A DNA stretch of 64,000 nt from Apostichopus japonicus (lineage: Eukaryota > Echinodermata > Holothuroidea > Aspidochirotida > Stichopodidae): assembly GCF_037975245.1 (NCBI RefSeq), contig NC_092568.1:37476501-37540500 (forward strand), written 5' to 3'. The position numbers and the translations under genes are program-made. Positions within the stretch are counted from its first letter, which is position 1, and the number at the start of each line of letters is the position of its first letter. Below, in pieces: positions 36,392 through 48,488 of the stretch. The notes below the pieces were generated by a model that was not told the origin of the DNA, made no database searches, and saw only the letters and a list, made by a program, of their open reading frames with translations.

Positions 36392-37237
36392 GGCAAGCCA
36401 AATGCTCAATAAATCGAGAAACATGGATTTTCGGTCGAAAAACCATGTTTATCGACCGATAAACCATGTTTATCACTCGAAAAAACATGTTTATCGACAG
36501 AAAAACCATGTTTATCGACCGATAAACATGGTTTATCACCGAAAAACCATGATTATCGGCAGATAAACATGGTTTTTCTGACAAACATGGTTTATCGAAC
36601 GATAAACAGGGATTTTCATTAGATATTCCAAGTTTTTTTTCTTCCGATAATCCATGTTTTCCTATCGAAAATCCATGTTTATCGGCGATAAACCATGTTT
36701 TTCGGCGATAAACCATGTTTTTCGACAGATAAACATGGTTTATCGGCGATAAACATGGTTTATCGCCGATAAACATGGTTTATCGACTGGTAAACCATGT
36801 TTTCGTCGAAAATCCATGTTTATCGGCGATAAACCATGTTTCTCGATAGATAAACATGGTTTATCGGCGAAAAACCATGTTATCGCTCGAAAAACCATGT
36901 TTATCGCTTAAAATACATGGATTATCGCAGATAAACATGGATTGTCACAGATAAACCATGTTTATCGCTTGGAAACACTCTTTGTGACCGATAAACCATG
37001 TTTTTTGACTGAAAACACATGTTTATCGCTGAAAAACCATGTTTATCATTGATAGTCCATGTTTCTCAAGCGATAAACATGGATTCTCGCCGTTAAACCG
37101 TGTTTATCAACCAAAAATCCATGTTTATCGGTCGATAAACATGGTTTCTCGTTCGAAAAACATGGTTTATCAGTCGATAAACATGGTTTTTCGACCGATA
37201 ATCCATGTTTTTCGATTTATTGAGCAATTGGCTTGCC
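36392..37237. mobile_element. Foldback element built of alternating CCATGTTTATCG units
   Basis: The outer ends are GGCAAGCCAAATGCTCAATA at the left and its near-perfect complement at the right: 36 of 38 outer bases pair, and 3 more bases (TAT/ATA) extend the match outward. The interior is a dense array of about 15-16 bp units, CCATGTTTATCG or CGATAAACATGG, in mixed and often alternating orientation, so neighbouring units form hairpins. TGCGTTTAT at 36383-36391 and 37241-37249 looks like a 9-bp target duplication. Reading frames across it are only repeat translation. It resembles foldback (FB/Galileo-style) elements structurally; no transposase is present. Confidence 0.88.
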
Positions 37238-37249
37238 ATATGCGTTTAT

Positions 37250-38547
37250 TGTAACTTGCTTTACTGACAATCACATGAACGAGGAAAAAGCTGAGTGCAT
37301 GGCAGAAGAGATGCATTTCGAATACTGAACATTGAAATAATAGACATTGTAATGAATGAAGACAAACATAAATGAAAGATGTACATGCGGCTCATTGATG
37401 TCATATATTTAGAATAATTCCATCAAGTCTTCAGACTTGTGTGTGCCAGAAAGTTTCTGGCAGAAACATAAAATCTGTAATATCTCCATTGACCTGATCG
37501 AAAACAACCGGGACTGGGGTCTGATCAAACGTACGTTGTGATAAGTAGCCACATATCCAGAACTGCTCTAGAGCTGAGAGTCACTGCTGACTGTCCGTGT
37601 CACCATCATGTGTGTGTGGGGGGGGGGGGGGAGGTAGAAAAAAGTTTGTTGTCCCTCTCCAACTTCTAATTCCTATCTACAAGACTGTACTGAGGACTCT
37701 GTTGCTGCGTGGTTTTCTGCCACAGGAGTCAAAATTGCCTGCCATATTAAAAAGTCATTCAAAACGTTAACAAGATATCTCATTCGGGTAATCAATGGAG
37801 AAGGTTGGTCCATGAACGTTAGCGGTGAGTGATTTTGAAGAGGGCGCTATCTAATTATACGGCTCTGGTTTTGTGTCGCTCTCTTTCATCCTTGTACCAA
37901 AATTAGTAATATATAAGATACAAAAATCTTGGAATTGTTATTTTTAAGCAACAATTAATTTCCCCGAAATTTGGAAATGTTTCCTTTTGACGCCAATCAC
38001 CTGCATGGCACACTAGGTCAGGCGACTTTTTCGGCAAATACTAACATGTTCGAATTCATTGGGATTTAACGGATAAAATACATTTGTTGTACATCGCCCT
38101 CTTCTTTAGCAAGCATACTTAAAAATTGCTTTAACCAAAATTATGCATGAATGGGTGCAATTACGTCAGCCAGTTCGGACTATTCTCAGGTCACGTTTCG
38201 GAAAGCATTCGTATCGACAATATGAAATGTTCTGAATCTTATCTGATAGAAATTGGATGTTCATCTTGCCTATCAACATTTTATACATAGGCTATTTGTT
38301 TTCTACAGCGTTTCTTCATATTTCATTTAAGAAGCAACTTGACACATCTGTGACTTTAAGGATTAAGATATGCTTATGACGCACAAATGAAGGCCGCAAA
38401 GAGCTACAAATCTTATTTAAACCACCAAAATTGTTAGAATTAGCATTGGCAACGCCCACATGTGTCGTGGAAAATTAACTCTATAAATGTATGGAAACTA
38501 TAAAACATAAGAAAAACTTTATCAACATTCCAGCACAATTGGATCGA
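37250..38547. other. Intergenic stretch, no gene recognised
   Basis: Contains a TGTGTGTG then G-run near 37610-37631. No coding similarity or structured RNA seen. Confidence 0.5.
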
Positions 38548-38654
38548 TGATGTCACAGTTTAGACTTGCTCAAGTCAATCCAAATAAAAGCATGGCATCT
38601 TCAGACAAAATGTTAGTTTACTTTCTCGTGTTTGCGACTGATTGTTCATCACAC

Positions 38655-39215
38655 AGGTATCACATAAGACAATTGTTAGCTGGTTGGGTTTGCTTCTCCG
38701 TAAATATATTTAGGAGAAGCAATCTACCGTTATGCTTAAAAAGGAAAGTGTATGACCAATGCATCCTCCCATCAATGACATATGCATCAGAAACATGGAC
38801 ACTAACAATTAAAATGGAAAGAAAGTTAGCAGCCGCACAACATAACATGGAGAGGAGTATGCTTAACATAACATGCAAAGATCACAAAACCAATAAGTGG
38901 ATAAGGGAACAGACAAAGGTACAGGATATAATGGAAGTAATCAAACATCGTAAATGGACATGGGCCGGCCATGTCACTAGAAGGGGAGATGGAAGATGGA
39001 GCACGCTAACCACTGAATGGACACCGCTTGACGGAAAAAGGAACAGAGGCAGGCAAAGAAAGAGATGGAGAGATGAAATACAGAAATTCTGGAATGAAAC
39101 CAATTGGTACACACATGCAAGGGAGAGAGAGAGTTGGAGATATCATGCTGAGGCCTTCATCCAGCAGTGGATCGACAACGGCTGAAGAAGAAGAAGAAAA
39201 ATATATTTAGATTAA
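38655..39215 (+). mobile_element. RTE-type LINE, 3' fragment (end of reverse transcriptase ORF and tail)
   Basis: An open frame ending at 39185 reads SNLPLCLKRKVYDQCILPSM, YASETWTL, RKWTWAGHVTRRGDGRW, GKRNRGRQRKRWRDEIQKFW and AEAFIQQWIDNG before the stop. This is the C-terminal region found after the reverse transcriptase domain in RTE-like and related non-LTR retrotransposons. The stop is followed at once by a GAAGAAGAAGAA tail, in keeping with the short-repeat 3' ends of RTE elements. The catalytic domain and endonuclease are absent, so this is a 5'-truncated copy. The preceding 36 codons of the open frame are not LINE-like. Confidence 0.85.
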
Positions 39216-39722
39216 ACAAAGGATAAAATAGGCTTTTACATTTTGTACACACAAACAGTCAAACAGAACAGGAGGAGGAGGGGTATATACGGAATATGAT
39301 TGATTTAATGTAATATGCATGGGGTGTTTAAACCGATTATATTATTTTACATGTTAATTTAAAACATAATACGAATATGTATGGAAAAGGAACCCAACAA
39401 TGACAAAAACAAAACAGAAACATCCTTATACACATGCTCACATGCAAACCCACATAGGCCTACAGAAAACAATCTGAATAGAATTTATTTGCATATTATT
39501 TTGCCAATTACTCGAAACATCTTGGGAACATTTTTGCACAACACAAATACTTTTGTCTAGAGAAAAGAGCTGTAGTTATATTGGTCTATAGACTAGGCTT
39601 CTATTCCAAACGAAGAATTCGTGTTTACGTATACCATAACGTTTGTAAAAACCTCCGTTCATGCAAGACGAGTCCCAAACATTAAATACGTAGGCCACCA
39701 TATACGGTACTATATACAACAT
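39216..39722. other. Intergenic stretch, no gene recognised
   Basis: AT-rich, with no repeat structure or coding frame that I can support. Confidence 0.5.
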
Positions 39723-39724
39723 GC

Positions 39725-41518
39725 ACAGGCGCGTATCCAGGATTTTCTAACCCGGGGGGCGCGAATTACTATCTAAGCGGAGCGCCACCATCGGTTGGCG
39801 CGGAGCGTACAAGAAAATTTCTGGTTTTGATACCCCCCAGATCACCGGAAATGGCACTTCTCGGGCTTGAAAATGAGCAACCAGATGTACACTTTTGCCT
39901 GAGAACCAAGTATTTCCCAAAAGTTTTTTCCATCCATAACCTTTTTGAAGATTGTCACCAGTCACACATCATGTTCGACCTCATTGCATGTCCTATGGAT
40001 CATTGCTTTTGTAGGTTATTCTACGTCACGGCCCACAATATCCGAAAGCCCCACTTTTCAAGGTTTTAAGCCGATTACTTGTTGAGAATTTGAAAATTCA
40101 CTTTTCTCGTGAATAAAATCACTTCAAAACATACCCATAATGTTGCACAAAATTCAATCTACAGACAACCAATATAGAAAAACCTCCTTGAACCCCTAAC
40201 AGACAGGTCAAAATTGAACGAGTAGAGGAAAGTATGATGAAGAATGTTGGTGAGGAAATTTTCGAAAATTCCGACACAGTTACTTTATTGGTGTAGAAAT
40301 ATTGCAACCTCTTATAATGGCTTTTACAAAACTTCGTTGAAGGAACAGAAAAATAGCAGATATTTCCGATATCAGGTATATCGAAACCGAACACTTCACT
40401 CATAGGCGTTGGTCCCGTAGGAGGCGGGGGCTGCAGCCCCCCCCCCAATTGTTTTCCCATTTTTTTCGGGCACCTACTGAAAGAAAAATAAATAGCAATG
40501 AATAGCTTAAAATTATCTCCTTGGTAATTTAAATAAAGTTCTAAGCTTGACCGACATTACTACTGTAAAAGAGAGTTTTGACATAAATGGATCTGTATGC
40601 TTTTTCTCCATCTACATAAGACATTTGATTGTTTACATTAGCATCCGGCGGTATACTGTGCAACTTTCACGGACCGTGCGGTACACGATGCCATACAATG
40701 TAATGACCGATCTTGCCTATATGATATTGGCATCGACATGTTGAATGCGCCCCGCGCGCGAAAAATTTTGGCTTTTTTTCGGGCAAGTCATTACAGCCCC
40801 CAAATTCAGTCTGGCTCCTACGCCTTTGACTACACACATTGACAGTTTTTGAGGCTGTTCTTCGTGGAACATGCATTTCAATGCTCATTGATATGATGTT
40901 ATATCTGCTCTTTGCTTTACAAATTCGAACAGGCGTGTAGCGAGTAATTGCCAAGGGAGGGCGAAGCCTGTAGGCAAACTATCTAAGCGAAGCGCCAAGA
41001 AAAATTTTGTCCGAAAATGCCTCCCAGATCGCTGGAAATGACACTTCCCAGGCCTTGTAAGTTGCATCTAAGCATTGTCTATTTTGAAATTACTAGCGAT
41101 GTCATAAAGAAAATTTGCTCGGGGGGGGGGCGGTCGCCCCCTTCCCGAAATGCGTTATGTTCCCCGACGACTCGGTCGAGTTCAAGTACATTAGTGAGGG
41201 AGGAAAAACGGAAACGTCAAAAATGGAGTTGTCGGGGTAAGGGGTAGGGTGAGGCGCACACCCCCTCCGTAATCCTTGATCTGTCACTGGCTACCCTGTG
41301 TATATAATAGGGATCTTTCTCTTCCCGAGGTCTTGGCTATCTTCTATTCCCTCCTTTTCTCCTTTTTCTCTCTTTTTTCTTTTTCTTTTCCCTTCCTTCC
41401 TCTCCTCCTTTTCTTTTTTCCCCTCCTTTTCCCTTTTTTCTTCTCTTTTTTTTCTCTCCTCTTTTCCTTACCCGGGGGGCGCGCGCCCCCAACGCCCCCC
41501 CCCCCTGGATACGCACCT
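39725..41518. mobile_element. Nested MITE cluster with GC-rich ends
   Basis: The outer ends are CAGGCGCGTATCCAGG (39725-39740) and CCTGGATACGCACCTG (41503-41518), with ATGCA next to each, and they look like the termini of one composite unit. Inside, the block ATCTAAGCG.AGCGCCA followed by CAGATC.C.GGAAATG.CACTTC occurs twice (about 39770-39870 and 40980-41060). A separate element at 40402-40828 and a pyrimidine-rich tract at 41336-41470 also lie within. No transposase frame found. Confidence 0.65.
40402..40828. mobile_element. MITE with GGCGTAGGAGCC-like ends
   Basis: The left end ATAGGCGTTGGTCCCGTAGG is followed by GGGGGCTGCAGCCCCC and TTTTTTTCGGGCA. The right end has TTTTTTTCGGGCAAG, CAGCCCCCAAATTCAG and GGCTCCTACGCCT. 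The inverted ends and the matching GGGGGCTG/CAGCCCCC motifs define a non-autonomous DNA element inside the larger cluster. Confidence 0.65.
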
Positions 41519-41599
41519 GATGCATGTAGTGTGTCCGTATCGTACTCGTAAAGGCTTGGCATAGCGGTTACCTGTATATTCGTACTCTGTCAGTAAGAA

Positions 41600-43860
41600 T
41601 TTGTACTCGTATACTCGAGGCATTTTGAATAGTATAGTATATAGTAATTATATATGTATACGCGTACTCATGCATTGAGCCTTGACTACTCGTATACTGT
41701 TACTCATTACAAGGGAAATTGTACTTGTACTCAAATACTGTTGTACTCGGGCAATCAATCTGCTGTAGCTGTATAAGATTTGGACTTTGTTGGGGTTTTT
41801 TGGGGGGGGGGTGGAGGGGGGTGGTGGAGTGGGTGATGTACTTTGCACTTTCTTTGTTACAAAGGGACCAGACCAGAAAAGTATCCACTTATTTCTGGTT
41901 CCTCTACTTCCATCTCACATATATATTATTTCAATACTCTATATTTACTGTTTACTGTATTTGATACCATCTATATTTATCCTATACTGTTCAAAATGTA
42001 AAATAATGGAATGTAGCAAATTAATTCAATTCAATTCAATAAAACAGCATATAGCTTCATCCCATTGTATTATGCAACCTTAAAGCCATACCACAACACA
42101 TTAAGTATACATAAGTTATATAATTCTTCCCGAGGTAACACTATTTCCCAAACTCAATCCGGTGTCAGATCTCGGTGACTCGACTTACTTGGGAAGTTCG
42201 GTTCTCAATTTCTCCCCTCCCCAACCCCACCCCCTCCCCGATCGACGGAAGAATATAATGTTTCATTGTTTGTTTTTTTTGCAAAGCAGTCGTGGTGATT
42301 AAAACTGATTTACTTTGGGTGTTTTTTAGTGTATGCGATGTGAGAATGTTAATTTTCAATTATATGATACAGACCGTTCCAAGCTTTCAACAAAATTGCG
42401 AACAGCGAAACACTCGTTTTTCTCTGTAGCGTGTTTTTGCGAGGTGACGTGTGAGGAAGGGAAGGGAGAGGGGAATGGGAAATGTCAATAGTCAGCTTAC
42501 TTTATTCTTTAAAAATGGTTAAACATATATTCGAATTGTAGCTCGTCTTTACATATATTGGGATTTCACGATAATGCCATGCCCTATACATTGGGGCCTA
42601 TAGGCCATAATCGACTACAATTCATGTATAAGCAAGCGGTATATATGTAAATGGCCTATATAGTATGAATCGGTTATCTGGCTGAGCAGAGATACTTTTG
42701 TCGTATACACTGAAGTCACTGAATTCAGATAATTTTTCCTGTCACGAGCAATTTCAAAACCGTCATGAAAATAAGATGACTTACAACTCAATCTAATCGA
42801 TTAAAAATTCTTATCGATCAAATGTAATTTAGATTATAAAAATTTTAATTTTACATTATCTCATATCTTCCGAAATGGGAAATAAGTGATAGTCACGACC
42901 CAAATTTGTTTCTCAGATAATAAATAATACACAGTAAAAGAGGCGTCGAGGCCGGGGGTTGACAGGATAAAACCACGGATACCATGTTTAAAAATAACCT
43001 ACACCTTTCTAGCCTTGTGTCCCCCTATATTTTAGTTTTTTTTTCCCGAGTGCTTAATGTCACTATACACGTTTCGTTTTTCATGTACACATTTGTTTTC
43101 CCTACACTTTTAATTTTACCCAGACTTTTTCTTCCTCAACACTCTTTTTTACCTTTTTTAAACAAAGCGAAGAAGAGGAAGAAAAACATTAAAGTACTTG
43201 TGGCTCTGTGACGTCATGTTAAGACTTGCTCAAGTCTTATCTAGTAAGTGAAGGAACACATATAATATGAAATCTTCCAGACGAAGGGAAATCATGATAC
43301 TTTTTTTGCAGGAATTCTCCATCATAATCATCTATAAGACCACATACTTTGTGGTTGTTCTTGCTGTAACATGAAAGAGATCATTTCATTTTATGATTTC
43401 TCTTTCTCTCTCATGTTTCCTTCTGAGAATGGTGAAGAGGAAACGGAGCCAGCTCGTTCTTCTTCCGCCCCCATCGCCTACGTTCTCAACCACCCTAACC
43501 TGTAAAACCTGTCGTTCCTATACACAACCATTTTCTTGAGTCATATGGCATATAACACATATTGTAAATAAAAAACAGTTCTAACTCGTCGTAACACCTC
43601 GAGCTTCAACGTTCAACGACATACTTGAACGCGGAAATTCTGGAAATCTGTTTGACGAAATGCGAGAATTCAAGTGGGCTTCTTGCCTTTGATACCAGGA
43701 AAACGAAAGGAAGAATGGATTTGTATATTCATTATAGTGACGTCACTGAGTAGAAAATCGCACAATTTTGTATGCATAATTACGTTTCGGAAATCATATA
43801 TGGGAGCTCCTCAGCAGTACATAGCGATATAGCACATGTTATTTTTCAATTATAACGTCA
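41600..43860. other. Intergenic stretch, no gene recognised
   Basis: Holds a run of degenerate TACTCGTA units (41525-41760), a G-rich run at 41795-41825, a short ATTCAATTCA repeat near 42025 and a palindrome described separately at 43209-43238. No coding exon recognised. Confidence 0.5.
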
Positions 43861-43892
43861 TGTGAACCGAGACACAGTCTGGATTAAGGGTT

Positions 43893-43899
<7 letters not shown>

Positions 43900-43923
<24 letters not shown>

Positions 43924-44224
43924 CTATATATATATATATATATATACGATTTCAATTAAATATATATATATATATATATTTCAATTATATATATATATAT
44001 ATATATATATAAATGAAAATCGTAATGAGTTGGAAAATCAAGAACAGTGAAAAAACTTTCAGCCTCCACCGGGATTTATATATATATATATAGAAGAAAT
44101 GAATGTGTAGCAAGTGGTATGACAGATATATAGTAAACAATAAAGAATAACACACCAGAACAATTCCACTTCACTACCGGTTTCGTCCATTTTTTGGGGG
44201 ACTCATCAGGCGAATATATATAGG

Positions 44225-44299
<75 letters not shown>

Positions 44300-44300
44300 A
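43900..44300. repeat. (TA)n microsatellites around a Penelope-like element remnant
   Basis: TA runs at about 43895-43945, 43960-44011, 44078-44092 and 44215-44293 flank the hammerhead motif and the block CAAGAACAGTGAAAAAACTT at 44040-44059. The TA tracts give the YIYIYI reading frames on both strands, which are not coding. Confidence 0.85.
44170..44214 (-). ncRNA. Hammerhead ribozyme of Penelope-like-element type
   Basis: On the minus strand: stem I TTCGC (44214-44210), core CTGATGA (44209-44203), stem II GTCC (44202-44199) with a loop and GGAC (44188-44185), core GAAA (44184-44181), and the palindromic stem III ACCGGT (44181-44176). The cleavage-site A is at 44175, then GTGAA (44174-44170) closes stem I with one G-U pair. 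All conserved core bases are present. The short palindromic stem III, with no loop, is the form found in Penelope-like retroelements, which is thought to act as a dimer. Cleavage would fall after position 44175. Confidence 0.85.
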
Positions 44301-44459
44301 AGAAAAACTTCAAAAGATAGGAAACAACAGTGTGAAAATCGTCGGTTGATATGTCCAATGTTTGAAAAAGAAAGAATAAAAATTTGCCAAAATGCATTTC
44401 GATAATACTTGTTTATTGCCACAAATGATATAAAATATACAATTCCTGAGTACAACTAG

Positions 44460-45600
44460 TTGTTACTAAGGTACCGTACTGAGTCGGTGTTAAGCAACTC
44501 CTCGTGACGCAGATACTTTTTGCATATTGTAGGTTGCTCACGTCACAGTATGGAGGCAGTATCCATCATGGTTATGTCTTCTTTCATGGAAAGTGATGTA
44601 GGCCAACAGTTTGGTATGTACGTTAAAACGACGAGTGGTTGGCAAACGAAAAACTCCATTCAATGAAGAGTGGGAGGGGGGAGGGGGGGGGGATGTACAG
44701 CATTTAGAGGGCACCAAATATTACCATGCACGTATAAACACAAGTATACATTTTAATATGGTTTAGAATGAGCCTTACGGATACAGCGAATTGTTTACTG
44801 CTTTGGGTGAAGATATGTATGGAAATGTTTGAGAAGTTCCGATCGAGATTTTGTTGGTCCAATCCGAATTCCTGTACCTGCATTGCTACGCTTCTTGCAA
44901 CCGAATCTGAATCTGTGAAGTACTGTAATTTAAACCTTTCAGTAACCATGGTAACGCAAAACGCAGACAGATAAATATACGAATGGATCTGTTACGTCTA
45001 GTATATAGGGCTTACTTGGGTTGCCATGGGAACTATCACTACCACAAATAAGGGTTTTTGAGAAAATAATAACCGAATTCCCCAACGGCTTGATAAACTC
45101 CCGAAATACTCATTTTCCAAGAAGAGAGAGAATGAAAAATAATAACAACAACAAAAACACATATTTGCTTCTTTGGCGATTCTCCAGCAGTTTCAAACAA
45201 GTTTGCATTGTTTTGGTGGTAAACTGTCTTTATACGCGGTCTAAGATCCACGCAGTTCTTTTTCCACTGGTGGTACAACACAAATATTCGATCAATGGGG
45301 TTTACATGTGTTCAGTCACTTCATGGCCATGATTTTACCAGTTTCAGAATCGTCCGTTGTGTGAGGGGCTTGCTTGTGGCAGGATATAACTTTCATCTCT
45401 GAATTGGAACACAGCCGTTTAGTTTAACCGAGAGGCCAAACTATATCAATATAACAGTTACGTATTTTTTTCTAAATTTATCTTATGAAGATGAGGTGGG
45501 CTAGACGATTAAGTACAATGATTCGAACAATGCATCACAAGTTCAATGAATAAACGCGCAAAAGTTTAGTATTTTATCACGGTTCTGTAACTATAATCTT
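44460..45600. other. Intergenic stretch, no gene recognised
   Basis: Contains a G-rich run at 44669-44692. No conserved coding segment or structured RNA detected. Confidence 0.45.
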
Positions 45601-45606
45601 AGATTT

Positions 45607-45608
<2 letters not shown>

Positions 45609-45686
<78 letters not shown>

Positions 45687-45718
45687 ATTTTGTTTGCGTG
45701 TGAGCGTGTGTGTGTGTA
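45609..45718. repeat. (TA)n/(TG)n microsatellite
   Basis: About 60 bases of pure TA followed by GTGTGTGTGT and a TGTG-rich tail. Confidence 0.9.
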
Positions 45719-45719
45719 T

Positions 45720-46825
45720 GTTTTATTTGTTAAAAATTGTCCGATATTAAATTACCTCGGAGAATCCGGCACATATTCATAACTAATGGCTTTGAAGGAG
45801 TTAAGGATTCTACATCTGTCAACGAAGGTATGGTGCTTGGGGCCATAGGTCAGATATAACCAAGGATTCCCTCTGCCCTATAACTTAATATGGACGGGTA
45901 CAGCAACACAAACATTGATACCTACACAAGCCTGACATCCATATTATTTTCTAAGTTAGCCAACCCTCCCCCTTCCCCCATAGGCATATTAAGAGTCATG
46001 GAGTTACATGAACGGACGTACTGAACATTACTTTTCATGACACCATATTTGCTTCATCATTCGTTACAAATTTGAAGCTTGGGGGGGGGGGTGGGGGGAG
46101 TGGGCGGCAAATACTTTACTGACGTCCGTTCTTGGAAGGGGTCTAAGTAGGGTAGGTGCACCATCCTCCTTTTCTTTGTTAGGGTGCTCTCCTCAGTACG
46201 GAATTTCAATTTAATTTGCTTGAATTGATATGACTTTTCATGACAAAATCATAAAGACCCTACCATCTGTAACGAAATGAAATTTTAGGAAGAGGGACTA
46301 AGAACCAACCTTGCTGACGAGTGCACAGGGGAGGGTTGTCACCTACTCTCTGAGAAAATGTTCTTCGGAAAGAGGTGTTAGATTAATAATTATACTATCA
46401 TTTCCATCAATTTAAAATACATTTTTGTACACGACTTTGCTTGCGTGTGTTATAAAATGTAAACCATGCACCTGCAAGAAACTTTGGGGGAGGGAAGGGA
46501 AGGGAAAGAGGCATGTGTTCCCATGTCCCCAGTGCCTACGGTCATATATATATATTAATGATGTAAAACATTGACAAACACATTATAATACGTTTGAGTA
46601 TATATAGGTACTCGCAGGTATGTCATGTCATTGGCCCAAATGTTTTTTGTCTTTTTTGTGAGACGACAACCCGGTGATAAAAGACGCATGGAACTTTTGA
46701 GTATTTCTATACTTAATCAAAGTTAACTTGTTCGCAGGGATCTCGTACTATGCTTATTATGGTCAATGATCAAAATAGTAGTATGAGAAATAGATCACAT
46801 CGTGCTATGAAAACAAGTAGCCTAT
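45720..46825. other. Intergenic stretch, no gene recognised
   Basis: Contains a G run at 46081-46100. No coding exon recognised. Confidence 0.45.
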
Positions 46826-46828
46826 CAT

Positions 46829-46830
46829 GT

Positions 46831-46872
<42 letters not shown>

Positions 46873-46923
46873 TATATACACACATATATATATATATATA
46901 TATCATATATATAAATATATATC

Positions 46924-46955
<32 letters not shown>

Positions 46956-46965
46956 ATAAATATCA
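46829..46965. repeat. (TA)n microsatellite with TATAAA interruptions
   Basis: Nearly pure TA with occasional A, C or CA interruptions. It creates the IYIYI reading frame on the plus strand. Confidence 0.9.
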
Positions 46966-47297
46966 AAGCTATCTTTTGGGGGAAATTTTCATTCTTTACC
47001 GTCCCCGTTTCTTCCCAGAAAAACACCTCATTAAAAGTACAATGTCTGCGCCACTTACGACTGAAAGCCCTGTAATAACTATGGGCAATCTCCTGGCTTA
47101 ATCATAACATATATGTGCCTGTCAAATGTTTGTCTTTGTGCCGTCACACTGAGCACAAGGTACTGATGATACACATGAGCAGTGGCGTGACGGCAATGCA
47201 CCAGGTGTTCAACGACAGACCGGTGAAAGATATATAGCACATGGGCTGAATTACTTATATGAAGGGCTCTTTTAGGGGTGGGTAGGGTGGGGTGGGG

Positions 47298-47332
47298 TTA
47301 TCCATCCATTCATCCATCCATCCATCATCCAT

Positions 47333-47408
<76 letters not shown>
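47298..47408. repeat. (TCCA)n followed by (TA)n microsatellite
   Basis: CCATTCATCCATCCATCCAT then about 75 bases of TA with two ACATATAC interruptions. Confidence 0.9.
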
Positions 47409-47410
<2 letters not shown>

Positions 47411-48231
47411 AGGTGGAAGAAAAGAAAGAAAGGAACAATATGTAAATGCAAATATAGAAGAAACTACAAAGAATGGACAAGAAAGCAGGGATAGGACCAT
47501 CACTTGCACGTGCATGCTGCAGCTACAAGTGTTTATTGTCAAGAAACTAGTCAGATAACTGACTTTATGTGGGGGTGTATTGTACTTCTTGAGTTAAATG
47601 CCTTCTCATAATCAAGTGGGCGTAATATGCATTGCGTGCGTTCACCAATAAGCCCAAATTGATAACTTGTTCCCCGCTAATCCTATAGTCTCTAATAATC
47701 CAACCAAATGACTGTCCGTGGGTTTCAACTGAACGCCTCCGTTATCGATCAAAACATATACAATGAGTTTTTGCCCTCATAAGTAGCATTATAGACACAG
47801 ATGTGTTACATGATATTATTTCTCCCTGAAGATCACCACATAATGTCGTAAATGTTTACTTGTTCCTCCTACCGTAGCAACAACGCTATATGGTCATCGA
47901 GAAAACAAATGGGTGAGTTTCATCATATATACGACGATTATATATGTGGTATCATATGGGGTGCAATTAGAAAGGGATTGCACAGCGTAGCATGGCAGTT
48001 TGCACATTGTTTAATCTCATGTCGTAGACGGTTCATCTTCGTGGTGGTGAATTGTTTTTGTGTCTGCATTTCCTTCCTCCCTTATTTTATCCTAATAGCT
48101 GGCTTCTCCTCATATCAGGTAGCCTTCACGATATATCCAAGGGAATGGTTTAAGTTTTCCATGAACATAATAATAATTAACGATAACATTTTTAAGCAAG
48201 AAGCATTTTCGATACAAGATCTGGATAGAGA

Positions 48232-48488
48232 TTAAAGGTAGTCAGTATAGACCCCAAATTATAGCACGCTATAATTGCAAGAAGTTTGCAAAAAAAGAAC
48301 TTTCCTGGAGGTCGTTTCTCGCCAAATTGTTCTCAGACATTTTTAAGGAACTTAGACAAGATGACTGAATGTCCCATAGTGAGGAACATTTCATCGAAGG
48401 TTGTAATAAAAACAGTTTAAGAATTTTGACCAAAGGTGACAATATTTGAATATCTAGCATATTTGGGGCCAATACAGCATACCTTTAA
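48232..48488. mobile_element. piggyBac-like MITE, copy 2 (TTAA target)
   Basis: 257 bp bounded by TTAA. The left end AAGGTAGTCAGTATAGACCC continues CAAATTATAGCACGCTATAA. The right end, read on the minus strand, is AAGGTATGCTGTATTGGCCC then CAAATATGC. The ends pair with each other and match the left terminus at 29158, so the two are members of one family. Confidence 0.85.

Noticed and set aside
36378-36776. 132-codon minus-strand frame rich in NHVYRSINMVF-like repeats
   Set aside because: It is the translation of the foldback repeat; the similar plus-strand frame at 37039-37254 has the same origin.
41337-41564. Several open frames rich in Phe/Ser/Pro or Lys/Arg
   Set aside because: They translate a pyrimidine-rich tract and MITE ends.
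44174-44455. Open frames with long YIYIYI runs (also at 46827 and 47255)
   Set aside because: Translation of TA microsatellites.
47852-48235. 127-codon plus-strand frame with a hydrophobic stretch
   Set aside because: No recognisable motif or splice context, and its stop codon is the TTAA target of the MITE at 48232, so it looks like chance.
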